From positions 127,001-191,000 of the forward strand of contig CAJNDS010002306.1 of assembly GCA_905221605.1 (NCBI GenBank): a stretch of DNA of 64,000 bases. Reading direction: 5' to 3'. How positions within the stretch are numbered: the first letter of the stretch is position 1; every line of letters begins with the position of its first letter. The translations under genes and the position numbers were made by a program. The notes under the pieces were generated by a model that was not told where the DNA came from, ran no database searches, and was given only the letters and a program-made list of their open reading frames with translations. Shown here one piece after another: positions 11,601 through 17,883 of the stretch. Source of the DNA: Symbiodinium natans. Lineage: Eukaryota; Sar; Dinophyceae; Suessiales; Symbiodiniaceae.

Positions 11601-11720
11601 TGTGATGAGAGCCACCAACACATTCACCTTCAGCTCCCGGCGTCAGGTGTGTACCCTGAGCTGTTAGGAGAAGAAATGCTGAAGGGTGCGAGACGAGCTA
11701 TGGAAGAAGACAGGACTTGA
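2670..11720 (+). CDS. E1 gag-pol polyprotein (copia type, 3016 codons)
   Basis: ATG at 2670 lies 26 bases after the primer site. The order is gag with a Q-rich coiled region, a CCHC knuckle (CDYCGKRGHQAEKC, about residue 410) and a Lys/Gly-rich basic tail. The aspartic protease follows (WLVDSGATCH, about 594). Then come integrase with an HH-CC finger (about 1783) and D, D, E near 1827, 1881 and 1922, RT with YVDD near 2411, and RNase H (FTDAS, SAESE, YSDSES, KVRHIE; about 2595-2730). About 270 further residues hold ELCCEEGS and STPCSAGCG motifs suggestive of a SAM-methyltransferase fold. Residues about 810-1690 do not look like protein in this frame: they are rich in Gly, Arg, Trp and Cys, with two hydrophobic stretches. 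Over 5401-7056 the +1 frame looks more protein-like. All catalytic motifs I can check are present. Copia polyproteins are usually half this length. Confidence 0.9.
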   Translation: MAAQAPDPSQVPVPDVSPEEEALLFGQAGQTTTRPQEAPNPFESPPATPAQAQASPAGSQAGGTLPTASGGGTETGFQAIVLEMLRQQNQSTLELLRQQGQATQQNQQLIAALMRRMDLEEKRRNEAEEKAAETAKLVAEAAAKAKTADPFSGPGATAATGSSSSTSFSGGSTLQNRAEKYLPPLPLLEHQGMSKGRMREVETWHGYVETLSSWLALQDESFVRELQLCVKVKHEILQKDLSVEVAARSAKLFYYLTQALAKWERGLELLRSCSKRQALSACGYEAMRTITQQYSIVSRMEAVFVRDQCLKLQHTCQHIRRPTDLIRHLEDEFSRSEAKLSNFPELLLSEADRCSILLQAVNTELRQYVVLHGKSNDWNSLCSSLKYYEEQLRLCEAPGGTSRSLSDTLCDYCGKRGHQAEKCWQKQRDEKARGGGSPDKGKGDHGKDRKKPKDKGKGDRNPKGGGTPKGGGTPRGGGTPRSEQGDKSPKGRGKGKEKSKKKKGKGKGRYLGEPESEADSGEATLMALGFSGVREASAEPSLPPRVLNAPEEVKPVGTVVGDSMGALGSKFSQRGNLSQMCSHLGVSPRDVWLVDSGATCHIVSNQFISGFRVVKTHDKAASLFNASGGSIDVSSVVDIEVYFGDVLLRLGEVLVADVGFNVLSPWCGAELGWKTYLSKTGSRMYKGNKKSIKLVGHNRAWWAFSGGKKSKASSKKGAEGPKDMELDSLKDAVVPGSEVPIPSGQRTAPRSILKKGGKSLHKVDELDDEQCGRHALSSTPFSFLLRGFRSEIFNPESPQEELVFDKDLRKQHDMCGLNLIRKQHDMFGLSLRLIFELGLNCLSMLLWNLGNIHALELALRVCVMFFMGCFSLMQGIGAPFGGARRNRSGALSVLVLVAFCFCCSESSNPLHDGWLPNLWACDRGPSWWRGECFANGGPVAGGGNGPGANGDGPGAFAYRLRELGALAPPCGGPRGYWRFRCAEDYSGGHHAATIHSGTTPDGLASCFAFRYEEEDCGGCRAWGPFVPRAWGTNAPAFPLLWAPSRPECHLRFPRHGRDHRRGLCGAASGVSGDYSPDLWWVCYVGSSQRICSPDSVALGASAVSGRSTSTTGTSRTCARRRSPSQKISGGGHLHCGSRLGCRGAPPSSSPRQRPLRMGAEAPRRPVSHGQAGRRYQGRGRAQRPPRARMLHKRNGVSSAAPHLLARLYQCKGGGMPVVGPSRAASLRGTALYAVSRRTCRVGRAHYEFEASNRCCIAVEGGQQCPQGRARFAPEVEAEGPCWSWWVYIKRFELHLRFGRRRPPWRRPRRGAEILLEVQGGQYLSPRGPLPPYARDGATTDGEASRNGWSRSSSSTNGSGNFGCNSGPPRRRGYAPGATFSCFNSPAWGFHRPPSSWSWTDGLGALVRSSAATAGGKGDATPRSGALHANGSRIGGPIFQQLGQCPQFRCGGGCRKGDDQERMKGIWSRGPGLECIITFFCVRDGVLDYADAAHRISFREENKDVSAWFRFLEIHVKHELFELGLPLGLLELELACARNPFETHQIPNLNFNPNRTTASLYRNGLGPGLDVMAIVGVLGFCSLLGGLVFWGFHILFVEFKRCSVGEKDRKVFRVRPRRKGCSVRIFCGDHWVRVPSYKQFVLHRKAPKPQTRTRCMLNMLFCKACSVLGSVCAWLGVLDVVEKGNDESPPASSPLVCHLRMMHRGLPVPGQGTEAEPFDLEAPRGGEPGSSSSRVPEGVPSPSSPDYEPSEVSERPPKPPENPPEPPDSGEEGSFRIPLSSTALYHHRAQGHFPYDFNCDSCCSSKGRVPARRLRRRLQKENQTVGLDFFFFGKLRVLLMTHLGSRYTVSLPAPNLEDPQLLANINRVLREMGLVGKAVTFRMDQEGSIIALAERLSRSRNCPHSATIVDVVPGYRPQAKGSIERQVESVRQGFWAVWLDLERQIALKKFPGQDAELGKYQLPLGGLLWQACVFYVSRCYNLWSSSHGDSTTSIDLLHEEIVHRTRTLPFGCVVQAKVSKSKAHLAKYRGAKTVKAVYLGPVNARGGGIFAAPFGSTEIDVFPTGRIVDGACEVATVEGLAVAQSLVLDGKDPERPVLYEPEGVDDGNGPEDEVMEGGVGPLDEEDEEMIADDTYVPVGAPAEEGEAGILPDEGENMEDMEIDWLTNHLLESLYRGPDVRATSQEVADSFTLKFGGSRVKCQVPRNAVSETSGEQLDPSLLYASMKLELEELESFGVGKVISEDEARKSARESGRRVLTSRWVNTVKRKGLYRSRLVVRDYASMGGTTLSEGIYSPTTSLEGLRLLLALLCRRGSVLSCDVSVAFMHAAVSRPEYVELPSNVSIADSKIPQKAGNKKVYLRLHKAMNGLRSAPLSWYKELSSHLEQSGFSPSLDPTIYRRKTSKGLTLVLFYVDDLLIYSEDPSEGKKVFEDLQKRYKLKLTGELHENCAGEVSFLGRRIFRNKGEKRVYFGLDAKYLDSCCEEYGITKPNPKLPSLEKRYSDLIKKGQTEKISPAAHEKYRRTLGRLAWAALSRPDLQFCCGFLGRHQSAPDEAAETCMRDVLKWVKGLPHKVQVFPSTREILEDDADPQAVSCFTDASWSLNSVSGGVITWENCCLKTFSRKQSTTALSSAESELAALTEIAREGLYIALLTETILEGIPKDRETGYYLLKGYSDSESAVSISKMGTLLRKVRHIELRAAFLQELVQLGRFTIEHIPGAINPADALTKSPTNDSLVSLCEACGLIPEPVPWKEKSSGTSVSVTFQEPNKPADEVCELNVPVSWRAAAEKVARNQASYVVVELCCEEGSSLSKACSKNPRIAYFGVTKQVDLLSENGYQLLKEVFSVLLHEGVKVYAHLSTPCSAGCGLRHLRFRKGGQAYARWRESLLVHKRSWRRIWNLLRPYANCPRLLLSHEWPARSDLWNETVFRSVSQRLGLAKGCVVDRCCFEKGSERAWKRWWFCSNSSNFINSMARNRCDESHQHIHLQLPASGVYPELLGEEMLKGARRAMEEDRT
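5401..7056 (+). CDS. 551-codon ORF overlapping the E1 polyprotein in the +1 frame
   Basis: Starts ATGATG and ends TGA. The product is protein-like. Its N-terminus is Pro/Glu/Thr-rich, a central part contains YGPPADPSAIYDSLAMAG and RLHLLLQGKGLFEWGLRPHD, a basic stretch of RRAARDSRRRLKPKAR type follows, then a Ser run, a CLKCREDNISVQEALC segment and a Pro-rich tail ending in KETIKKG. I recognise no family. It sits between protease and integrase, where copia elements normally carry nothing this long. The polyprotein frame stays open right through it. It may be a captured host sequence, an accessory protein made by frameshifting, re-initiation or splicing, or a chance frame in GC-rich DNA; composition makes chance the least likely. 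Confidence 0.5.
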   Translation: MMGGSQTSGPAIEDPVGGEASVSPMVGPSPEEATVQEPMATVQEPSPTDSENWGHWRPLAADPVDIGDSDVPRITPVDTTQPPSIPGQRLTALHHALLFDMRRRIAEAAELGVHLYPGPGEPMPQLSHYYGPPADPSAIYDSLAMAGTIGEAYVAQHLGSPAITRQIFGGSATLVRPSEYAAPTPWHSVLPRFPEGPHPPQVLPEPVQEEGRRPKRFREVATSTVDQDLAAEERLHLLLQGKGLFEWGLRPHDVLSAMDRLGVATKGAGGRNDRRERECSISAMGYLQRLLICLRAFINAKAGECPLLALHEPRLFEGPRFTRYRDERVAWGELTTSLRLRTDAALRSKEASNARRAARDSRRRLKPKARAGPGGSTSSDSSSTSVSADEDLHGEGPEEALRFCLKCREDNISVQEALCLPTPETAPPPMVKQAGMGGRDPPAPPMVPGTSAATPGHHDDGDMPLEPPSPASTAPLGDSIGRLLLGLGQTGSERSFVLPPPPPAVKAMPRPAPGPSMPTVPESEAPSSSSSANVPSFDAVVAAAKETIKKG

Positions 11721-11740
11721 GGACGCAACTGTTGCAGGCA

Positions 11741-11748
11741 TGAGGGGG
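11741..11748 (+). promoter_or_regulatory. Polypurine tract of E1
   Basis: TGAGGGGG ends directly before TGTGAAAG, the first bases of the 3' LTR, the expected place and composition for the plus-strand primer. Confidence 0.75.
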
Positions 11749-13159
11749 TGTGAAAGTTTTTGACTGGCTCAAGCTTTCGGCTCAACCCCGGTGGGGTGCC
11801 TTTGGTAGGGAGTTGGTAGCTGTCAACGAGCCTCGGGGCCCAAATCTGCGTGGGGGAACAGGCCCTTGGTCCAATCCCAGCTTGACCAACTTGTGCCATG
11901 GCTGAGCTTAGGGTGTTCGCCTCCCTTTTGTCTCCACAGTCAGGAACCGCTGCTCACCGTCGGGGGTTCGCCTCCGTTGCAAGGGTGCATTGCATCCTAG
12001 GCCAGTCCCAGCCGCGGGACGCAAGTTCCGGAGCGGGTGGCAATCTCTCGGGGGGGCTCACCTCCAGGAAAGCTTGAGTTTGAATAAGCACCAGCGCTTG
12101 GTGCCCCTAAACTTACTGCTTTTTCCCCAAAGTTTTGCTTTGTTTTCCTTTGCCACTTTGCACTGCTTGCAGTCATGCATGCCGCTGCATTCCTGAGATC
12201 ATGCCGCCCGCTGGCAGGAGAGCAGATGGGGGCAAGGTCTTCGCCAATGGTCACTTTTGGTTGTCTCTTGGGTTTAGGATTGCATGCATGCTTGGCGCTG
12301 GCAAGTTTGGTGGCAAGCGTGGGGACCATCCTGTGTGGTTGAGGCTCCTTAGGGGGGTCCCTTGGCTTCTTTGGGAGGGTTTAGGGTGTTGTTGAGGTTA
12401 CCTATGTGTGGGCCACAAGTGTGCTGCCACCTCTGGCTATACCAGTACCATAATTACTGAAATTTTGTGCATCAACTCAGGCGCTATGCACTCTGGACAT
12501 GCAGGAAGCACTCATCTCTCCAGCCTCTGGGAGGATCTTCCTCAGCGCCCAGGTCCTCCACTAAAGGGCCATGCAGTTACGTCCTTGAGTTGGGGGGCCA
12601 GCCCTGCCACCTGTGCAGGGTTTTGGAACAAGTGCAGGAGTTGCTACGGGCTCTTGCCTCCCTATCGCTTGGCGTTGGCAGAACCAAGTGTGGGATCCTC
12701 CTCTTACTTGTTGTTTTTATAGTTTCGGGCATGCAGGTACCCAGGAGTGTCCAGACCGTGAGTCCTGCCTGTGCTGCAAGCCAAGCCAACAGTGGGTGTG
12801 TTTCATGGCTGGTGCGGCGTGGTTCCCGCGCTTGTTGAGGGGAGCGTCGACACCTGCGCGTGTGGAGGGGTGCGTTTGCCCTCGCGCTTAGTTTGAGGGC
12901 TTAGCACCGGCCTTGACGTGCAGTCACCTAGGTTTGGATCTTGCAGTTGCCCAGGGTGGTTGGTTGGGTTTAAGGTCACCTTTGAGAGCGTATACCGGCC
13001 CACTTCGCCGGGGGCCTTTCCCAGCCACAGTGCAAAGGCAGTGCGCGCTTCTCTGTCTTCGCGCAGACCCAGTCATTACAGTCCAGGCACCATTTTCTGT
13101 CCTTTTACTGCCAAACAAGTCGTTCCTGCTATTTTGGGGTTTAGGATGACACGCTGAAC

Positions 13160-13437
13160 CCCAAATAGCAACATGATGTTGCTGGTATAGGAATTCGCCA
13201 AGATTTTTGGCCAAATTTCCTTTTCTGCACAAAATCATTGAAGTTGGCCCGCCAGCATCAAAGATCTTCGACATCGAGTCGAGCGTGCATTGCAGGGCCA
13301 AATAGCAACATTACGTTGCTGGTATAGGAAATCGCCAAGGCTTTTTTGGTCAAATTTCCTTTTCTGCACAAAATCATTGAATTTGGCCCGCCCGCACCAA
13401 AGATCTTCACCATCGAGTCGAACGTACATTGCAGGGC
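13160..13437. repeat. Two tandem copies of a 138-bp unit
   Basis: Both copies start CCAAATAGCAACAT and end CATTGCAGGG. They share TTGCTGGTATAGGAA, TTTCCTTTTCTGCACAAAAT and GATCTTC, with scattered substitutions. They lie inside the insertion in the E1 LTR. Confidence 0.85.
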
Positions 13438-13449
13438 CTGGACGCTGGC

Positions 13450-13632
13450 TTTTCCTCCCCGGCTGGAGGTAAGTTTGGCCAACATGTGGCCTTGATGGCC
13501 ACTCTGCTGCCCGTGGCATGCACGCGAGGGCAGTACTTCCACTCCTTTCCCCGTCTTTGGGGTGGTTTTCCCTCCCCGTTTGGAGGTAATTTTGGCAGAC
13601 AGGGGGCCTTTATGGCCACTCTGCTGCCTGTG
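13450..13632. repeat. Diverged direct repeat of about 65 bp
   Basis: A segment with CCTCCCCGGCTGGAGGTAA, then GGCCACTCTGCTGCC, at about 13450-13514 recurs at about 13567-13632 with about ten differences. It lies inside the same insertion. Confidence 0.7.
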
Positions 13633-14887
13633 TTCAAGAATGCAATGGCAGTGCGCCACTCCACTGCCCGTCAATGGGGTGGATTTTGGTTGGTAGAGGT
13701 AGCCGAGTGCCCAGAGCTGCTGCGGCATGGGTGCTCTGGCCCCTGTTAGTAAGAGCGAGAACGCAGGGGCCACCTCGTTGCAGCAGGGTTTTGGGGCGTC
13801 GTTCCCAGCGCCTCCATAGTCGATGGGAAAGCGTCGCTCCCTGCGCCTAAAATTGGGGGGAGTGCGTGGTCCCCGCGCTTAACTACAAATTGAGGGGACA
13901 AAACCCTGCTGCGCCAGTTAACGTCCAGCCCAGAGAAGGTGAGCTGAAGGCCCCCCGCCCCCAGGCCTTGGGGGTTCTCCTCCCTGCCAAGTGCATTGGG
14001 GCGGGGCAGCAACACAGGAGGCCTAGCCCTGTATAGTGCAGTTCCAAGTTGAAGAAGACGCTGGGGGTTGACCGTTCAGAGTCCCTCCATTTGATGGCAT
14101 AGGTCCTGTAGCCTGTAGTGACCAAGGCTTTCTTTTCTCACCTCATTTTTCCTGTGGGATTTTGGTCAGCACCGGCCTGGAAAGCGCCCGGGTAAGCAGT
14201 GCCGTAGGCAAGCACGCCTAGTCACAACGACTGTGGGTGTGTAGGCTGTAGGTGTCAAAACCCTTTTCCCCCAGGCCTGGCTCAAGGTAGCCGCCCGGGT
14301 TTCTTAGGATTGCCGTTTCGGCGGCCGCGCTTCGCGCTTCGAGAAGAAAGTTTTTGACTTCCTTGTGAGTGCCTTTACAGTTGACAGGATGTCTTGCACA
14401 TGTGACATGAACCAGCATTGCATGAGTTGAGAACTGTGCTTGAACCGTTTGTTTGGTGTTAGCAGAAACAGGCATGGACATAGCATGTTTGGAGCTTGGC
14501 TTGAAAGTGTTTCTTGCTTTGAGCTTGACGGGAGATGCTTGGAGTGTGCATGATGAGCAGAGAAGCACTCGAGATGCTTTAGGAGCATCCTTGAAGAAGT
14601 GCGTGTTGCTCTGAGTTTGCTCTTTAAACCTTGGCCGCCGACCCTCGCTTCGCTCGTGTCGTCGTACTGAGGTTCGAGCAGAGTGGCTGTGCACTTGTAT
14701 GCTTGTTTTGCTGAAGCACTGAAGTCCTGAGAAGCATTAGGACGTTTGCATGTGTTCCTCCTTTGTTTAACAAAGTTGAGATGGAATTCACGAAAGTGAA
14801 GCTGCGCTGACTCTGCGAGAGACTTGCCGAACACCTCTGGTGTTTTGGCTCAAGCGTGGAGTGAAAAAGAGCTCTGCGTTTTTCACA

Positions 14888-14892
14888 ATTCT
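14888..14892. repeat. Target-site duplication of E1, right copy
   Basis: ATTCT directly after the LTR end, identical to 2131-2135. Confidence 0.9.
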
Positions 14893-15074
14893 TGAAATCA
14901 GACTTGCCGTCGTAAGTCATAACGTTGCGTAACTTGCGCACTGGCCATGCTCCAGTCCGAGACAACACACCAAACAACATGAAATGCAGTCAAAATTAAA
15001 ACCTGTGAAAAATCTCTTACTTAGCTACACCACTTCGAAGCTCAAGGACCTCGGATTCGAACTTCCATGACAAC

Positions 15075-15524
15075 TGTGTGCTCTGGGTGCGCTACTTCGC
15101 CATGGTACGCAGAGGAAGTTCCAAAGTTTTCCTTGCGACTCCCGTATCGCATCACTAAAGCTGGCCAAGGTGGTGGGGTCCCATCAAGGATTTTTCTTTT
15201 GGGAGCATTCAATGTGAGGTACACATCAAACCTTCTTTATCGTATGCCCTGCAGGAGCTGGCATCGGTCTTGCGTCGTGATGATGGTTCTTTTCGACTTG
15301 GCGCTGGTAGTGTTTGCCACACGGATTCGGCTCGTGCGTACAAGCAGCTGGGTGTCGAGGATGGCTTCCTTTTCGATGGCTCCTTCTGCAACGCGAAGGA
15401 GCTCAAGGGTCTGAAGCTTGCCCACACCAATGTCAAGCACAAACCTCCAAAACCGGAGTTTACCAAGCCGTTTGACGTGCCTGTGTGGCAGGGTCTTGAT
15501 GGGATTGTTGGCGGACAGTGATAG
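15075..15524 (+). pseudogene. IS1595/ISXO2-like (Merlin-type) transposase relic
   Basis: Three pieces in different frames resemble the C-terminal half of DDE transposases of the IS1595/ISXO2 group that are common in dinoflagellate genomes. They are VRYFAMVRRGSSKVFLA (from 15087), LPYRITKAGQGGG shifted by two bases (about 15137-15180), and ELASVLRR..GSVCHTDSARAYKQL..KLAHTNVKHKPPKPEF (15256-15470). HTDSARAYK holds a conserved Asp. The frame break, missing N-terminal half and early stop at 15521 indicate a dead fragment. Bases 15213-15255 (GTGAGG...CTGCAG) could be an intron or an insertion. The family call is from memory of motif patterns. Confidence 0.55.
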
Positions 15525-15769
15525 GGAACTGGATGCCGGCGAATCCCAGTGCAGTTTGTTGTTCGACGATGACGAGTGAAGCGCCCGGGTATCTCGCAGA
15601 AATGATGTCTCGATGTGTGCTTGCGAGTCCAAAGCTTGGAGGCTTCGGGGTTCAGTTTCGGGGTTCGGTGTTGCCGTGGGGTATTTGGCGAGGTGGGTTT
15701 CTGCAACCAATGAAGCTGTAGGGTGCTGCTATACTTGCTTCTGGAGACCTCACGCGGATCCCTTTATTT

Positions 15770-15965
15770 TGCGCGGCGCCTCAAGCGGTAGCACTTCTCC
15801 GGGCGCTGCGCCTATATTGCCGCGGCGTCTCAAGCGGCGACCGTTTTCGTTTGGTTTCTGGCCGAGCTATGCGCCTCAGGGGGCGCCGCCTGCGGCGGCG
15901 CCCCGAAGGGGCGCTACTTCTCAAGCGGTTACCGCGCCGCTCCACGCGCCGCGCCCGGCGGTTCT
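15770..15965. repeat. GC-rich cluster with a hairpin
   Basis: GGGCGCCGCC, TGC, GGCGGCGCCC at about 15879-15901 forms a perfect 10-bp stem. CTCAAGCGG occurs three times (about 15780, 15828 and 15920). The function is unknown; it may be a small mobile GC cluster. Confidence 0.6.
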
Positions 15966-15984
15966 TTTGGGTCGATTTTGAAGC

Positions 15985-16520
15985 AAGCTTGCGCAACTTA
16001 AATTTGCTGCTTGCTCATTGGTTTATGGATGCTGAAATTTTGATGCTTCTCAGGTTAGAGTTGGGGTCAACTTCAGCTGGGAAGGGGTCAAGGTTGGAGT
16101 GAATCCCAACTTCAACTCTGGCTCCTTGAGAGGGAGCTTGGACAAGGGGTGAGAGTTGGGTTGACTGAACCCTAACCGCAGATCCGGTGGGTTAGGGTTT
16201 TTCTTACCCTTTCTAGGCGGGTGAGGTGAGAGTTGGGGTTACCTAAACCCTAACTCCGCATCCAAACCCATATCTGGGTTGGATAAAGGGTCTTAACTCT
16301 TACTCTGGAAGGGGGGGGTGGCTTGGAGGGGTTAGAGGGTGGTTCAGATTATCTTAGCTATCTGTTATCCTGACCCTAAATCAGACTAGAGTTTGGGCAA
16401 CTTGGATTCGGGTTCACCCAAACCTCAACCTAGGTTTGGGTCAGCCCCCCCGCCGGGGGTCGAACCCAAGGTTGTAACAAAGTTGAACCCCAACCCTCAA
16501 CTTAGGCCCGCAGAGTGTGC
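15985..16520. repeat. Degenerate GGTTAGGGTT / AACCCTAAC tract
   Basis: Diverged alternation of GAGTTGGGGT, CCTAACC and GGTTAGGGTT in both orientations, like decayed telomere-type repeat. No gene. Confidence 0.5.
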
Positions 16521-17883
16521 TCTACGGACGAAACGCTGACCGATTGGACATACCTTTTGTGCTGCTAATGTGGAAAATGGGCGACGCTCCAAAAAAAGAA
16601 AGAAAGTTCAACTTTGAATTGGTTGTTTCACGAGCAACGCCCCTCAAAGTACTACTTTCACCGCCACGCTGACAGCGTGTTCTCGAAAAGATAAGGAGCC
16701 AAATTCATGGGACGTGAGACACGGGCTGGCAAGCGGAGACAAAATTAGCCCAGGAATCCGGCAAAGGGCAGCTGCGTGAAGGAAGACGTGAAAGAGACAA
16801 GCGGAGCCAAGAAGCCCACAAACCCGATAACAGCCACCCACATCAATGGAGACATGAAGGGAGACAAGCGGTGACAAGAGTGCAGGCTTCAAAGCACATG
16901 TTCAAGAGGAATATTCAGAACAAACTTGAGTTTGCATGGGGGCAGTTGTGTTTTACTGTAATGGACATGATTATTCAGCTTGCCGGTGTGTTGATCAACT
17001 ACGACCAGAGATCTGGAACGGAGGTTCGAACAAAAAGTTCGGGGGGCGATTTGCAAGCTTTTCTTCGTTTTCAGTTTCGAAGAGGCGCGTGTTGCTCGGT
17101 CCAGAAAAATTCTCAGCGAATGCGAGTGTGTTTTTTCTTGCTCGGTTCATTTGCTCTGTTACCTGCCACCCCTTCCGCATGCTGGTTGGGAACCGGCAAA
17201 CCAAACGCTTTGATCCCTGAGGTCGCGATTGCTGCGGGTGATGGGGTGCATTTAGAATCATTCAAAAATGTGCTTTTGCATGCCGGCCTTTTGGGCTTGT
17301 CAGTCAGGGCTTTCAGCTCTGAATAATGTCCCTTGTGTTGACAGCTACATGTTTCAATTTCTCATGGGATTGCTTTTGGCATGTTTTCTTGAGTTTTGAG
17401 AGAATAACTTTGGTCATCGATTCAAAAAGGCCTGGCAACTAGATTTTCTGGTTTTGCAACAAATAAAAAAACAGCCCGACAAAGAGACCTTAATGATCTG
17501 TATGTTGTTGTCATTCTCGAATATGTTTTGGACATGCATTTGGGTTTTGCTGTGCCCCTCGATCCTAAATATGCTCGGTGCGTGTTGTGCTTTCATGTTT
17601 TGGAACAACGTCATGAGGCCGTTTCCTTTTACCAAGCGCGTCGGGAACGAACATGACCTTTTCTTCCATGATTTTTGTTCGTTGGAGCGTGTTGTTGGAC
17701 TGATATGCATCCAGCTGACATCCTGGACCACGCCATCTTTGCAGCACAATCAATTTGCAGATGTTTTGCGAGTTTTTGTTGTGCGTTTGGCTTGTGATTC
17801 GCATGAGTTCAGATGCTTCTGCTCAAACTACCAGGCAGTCTCTAGCCTTGGTATCTGGCACTCTTCCACCAGCAGTTGCAATC
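16521..17883. other. Intergenic, no gene recognised
   Basis: Frames at 16871-17326 and 17454-17984 are open but have no domain or exon-like pattern I recognise. The stretch just before 17884 (CCACCAGCAGTTGCAATC) offers AG acceptors suitable for spliced-leader trans-splicing of the next gene. Confidence 0.5.

Larger units (their letters stand above)
11765..14345 (+). mobile_element. 2.58-kb insertion in the E1 3' LTR, possible retrocopy
   Basis: Flanked by a perfect 13-bp direct repeat, as for LINE-type target-primed insertion. There is no long ORF, no terminal inverted repeat and no poly(A) at the right edge, which ends GCTTCGCGCTTCGAGAA. The first nine bases, TGGCTCAAG, equal the 3' end of the dinoflagellate spliced leader, as expected of a retrocopied trans-spliced RNA with a truncated leader. 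Short GT-rich, CCCC-rich and TTTAGG-like tracts are frequent inside. It could also be a non-autonomous DNA element. Orientation is inferred from the leader match. Confidence 0.65.
2136..14887 (+). mobile_element. LTR retrotransposon E1 (Ty1/copia type), nearly intact
   Basis: The element is bounded by ATTCT duplications and by LTRs that begin TGTGAAA and end with its complement TTTCACA. In order it has the 5' LTR, a primer-binding site, one 3016-codon gag-PR-INT-RT-RNase H frame, a G-rich polypurine tract and the 3' LTR. Integrase before RT defines the copia order. The 3' LTR is split by a 2.58-kb insertion (11765-14345), so the element itself is about 10.2 kb. Outside two indels I see no substitutions between the LTRs, which with the open frame suggests a recent insertion. 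Unusual parts are the long block between protease and integrase (about 5.1-7.7 kb) and the domain after RNase H. Confidence 0.93.
11749..14887 (+). repeat. 3' LTR of E1, split by an insertion
   Basis: The first 16 bases (TGTGAAAGTTTTTGAC, 11749-11764) match the 5' LTR start. The match resumes at 14346 with GAAAGTTTTTGAC and runs to TTTTTCACA at 14887. The repeated 13-mer GAAAGTTTTTGAC (11752-11764 and 14346-14358) marks an insertion target duplication. Without the insertion the LTR is about 545 bases. Confidence 0.9.

Noticed and set aside
14270-14284. GGCTCAAG inside the LTR insertion as a further leader relic
   Set aside because: Only eight bases match, expected by chance in a window this size and not at a boundary.
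15030-15070. TTCGAATCC T-arm-like sequence on the minus strand
   Set aside because: No cloverleaf or A box could be fitted; the same applies to GGTTCGACCC at 16455 (minus strand).
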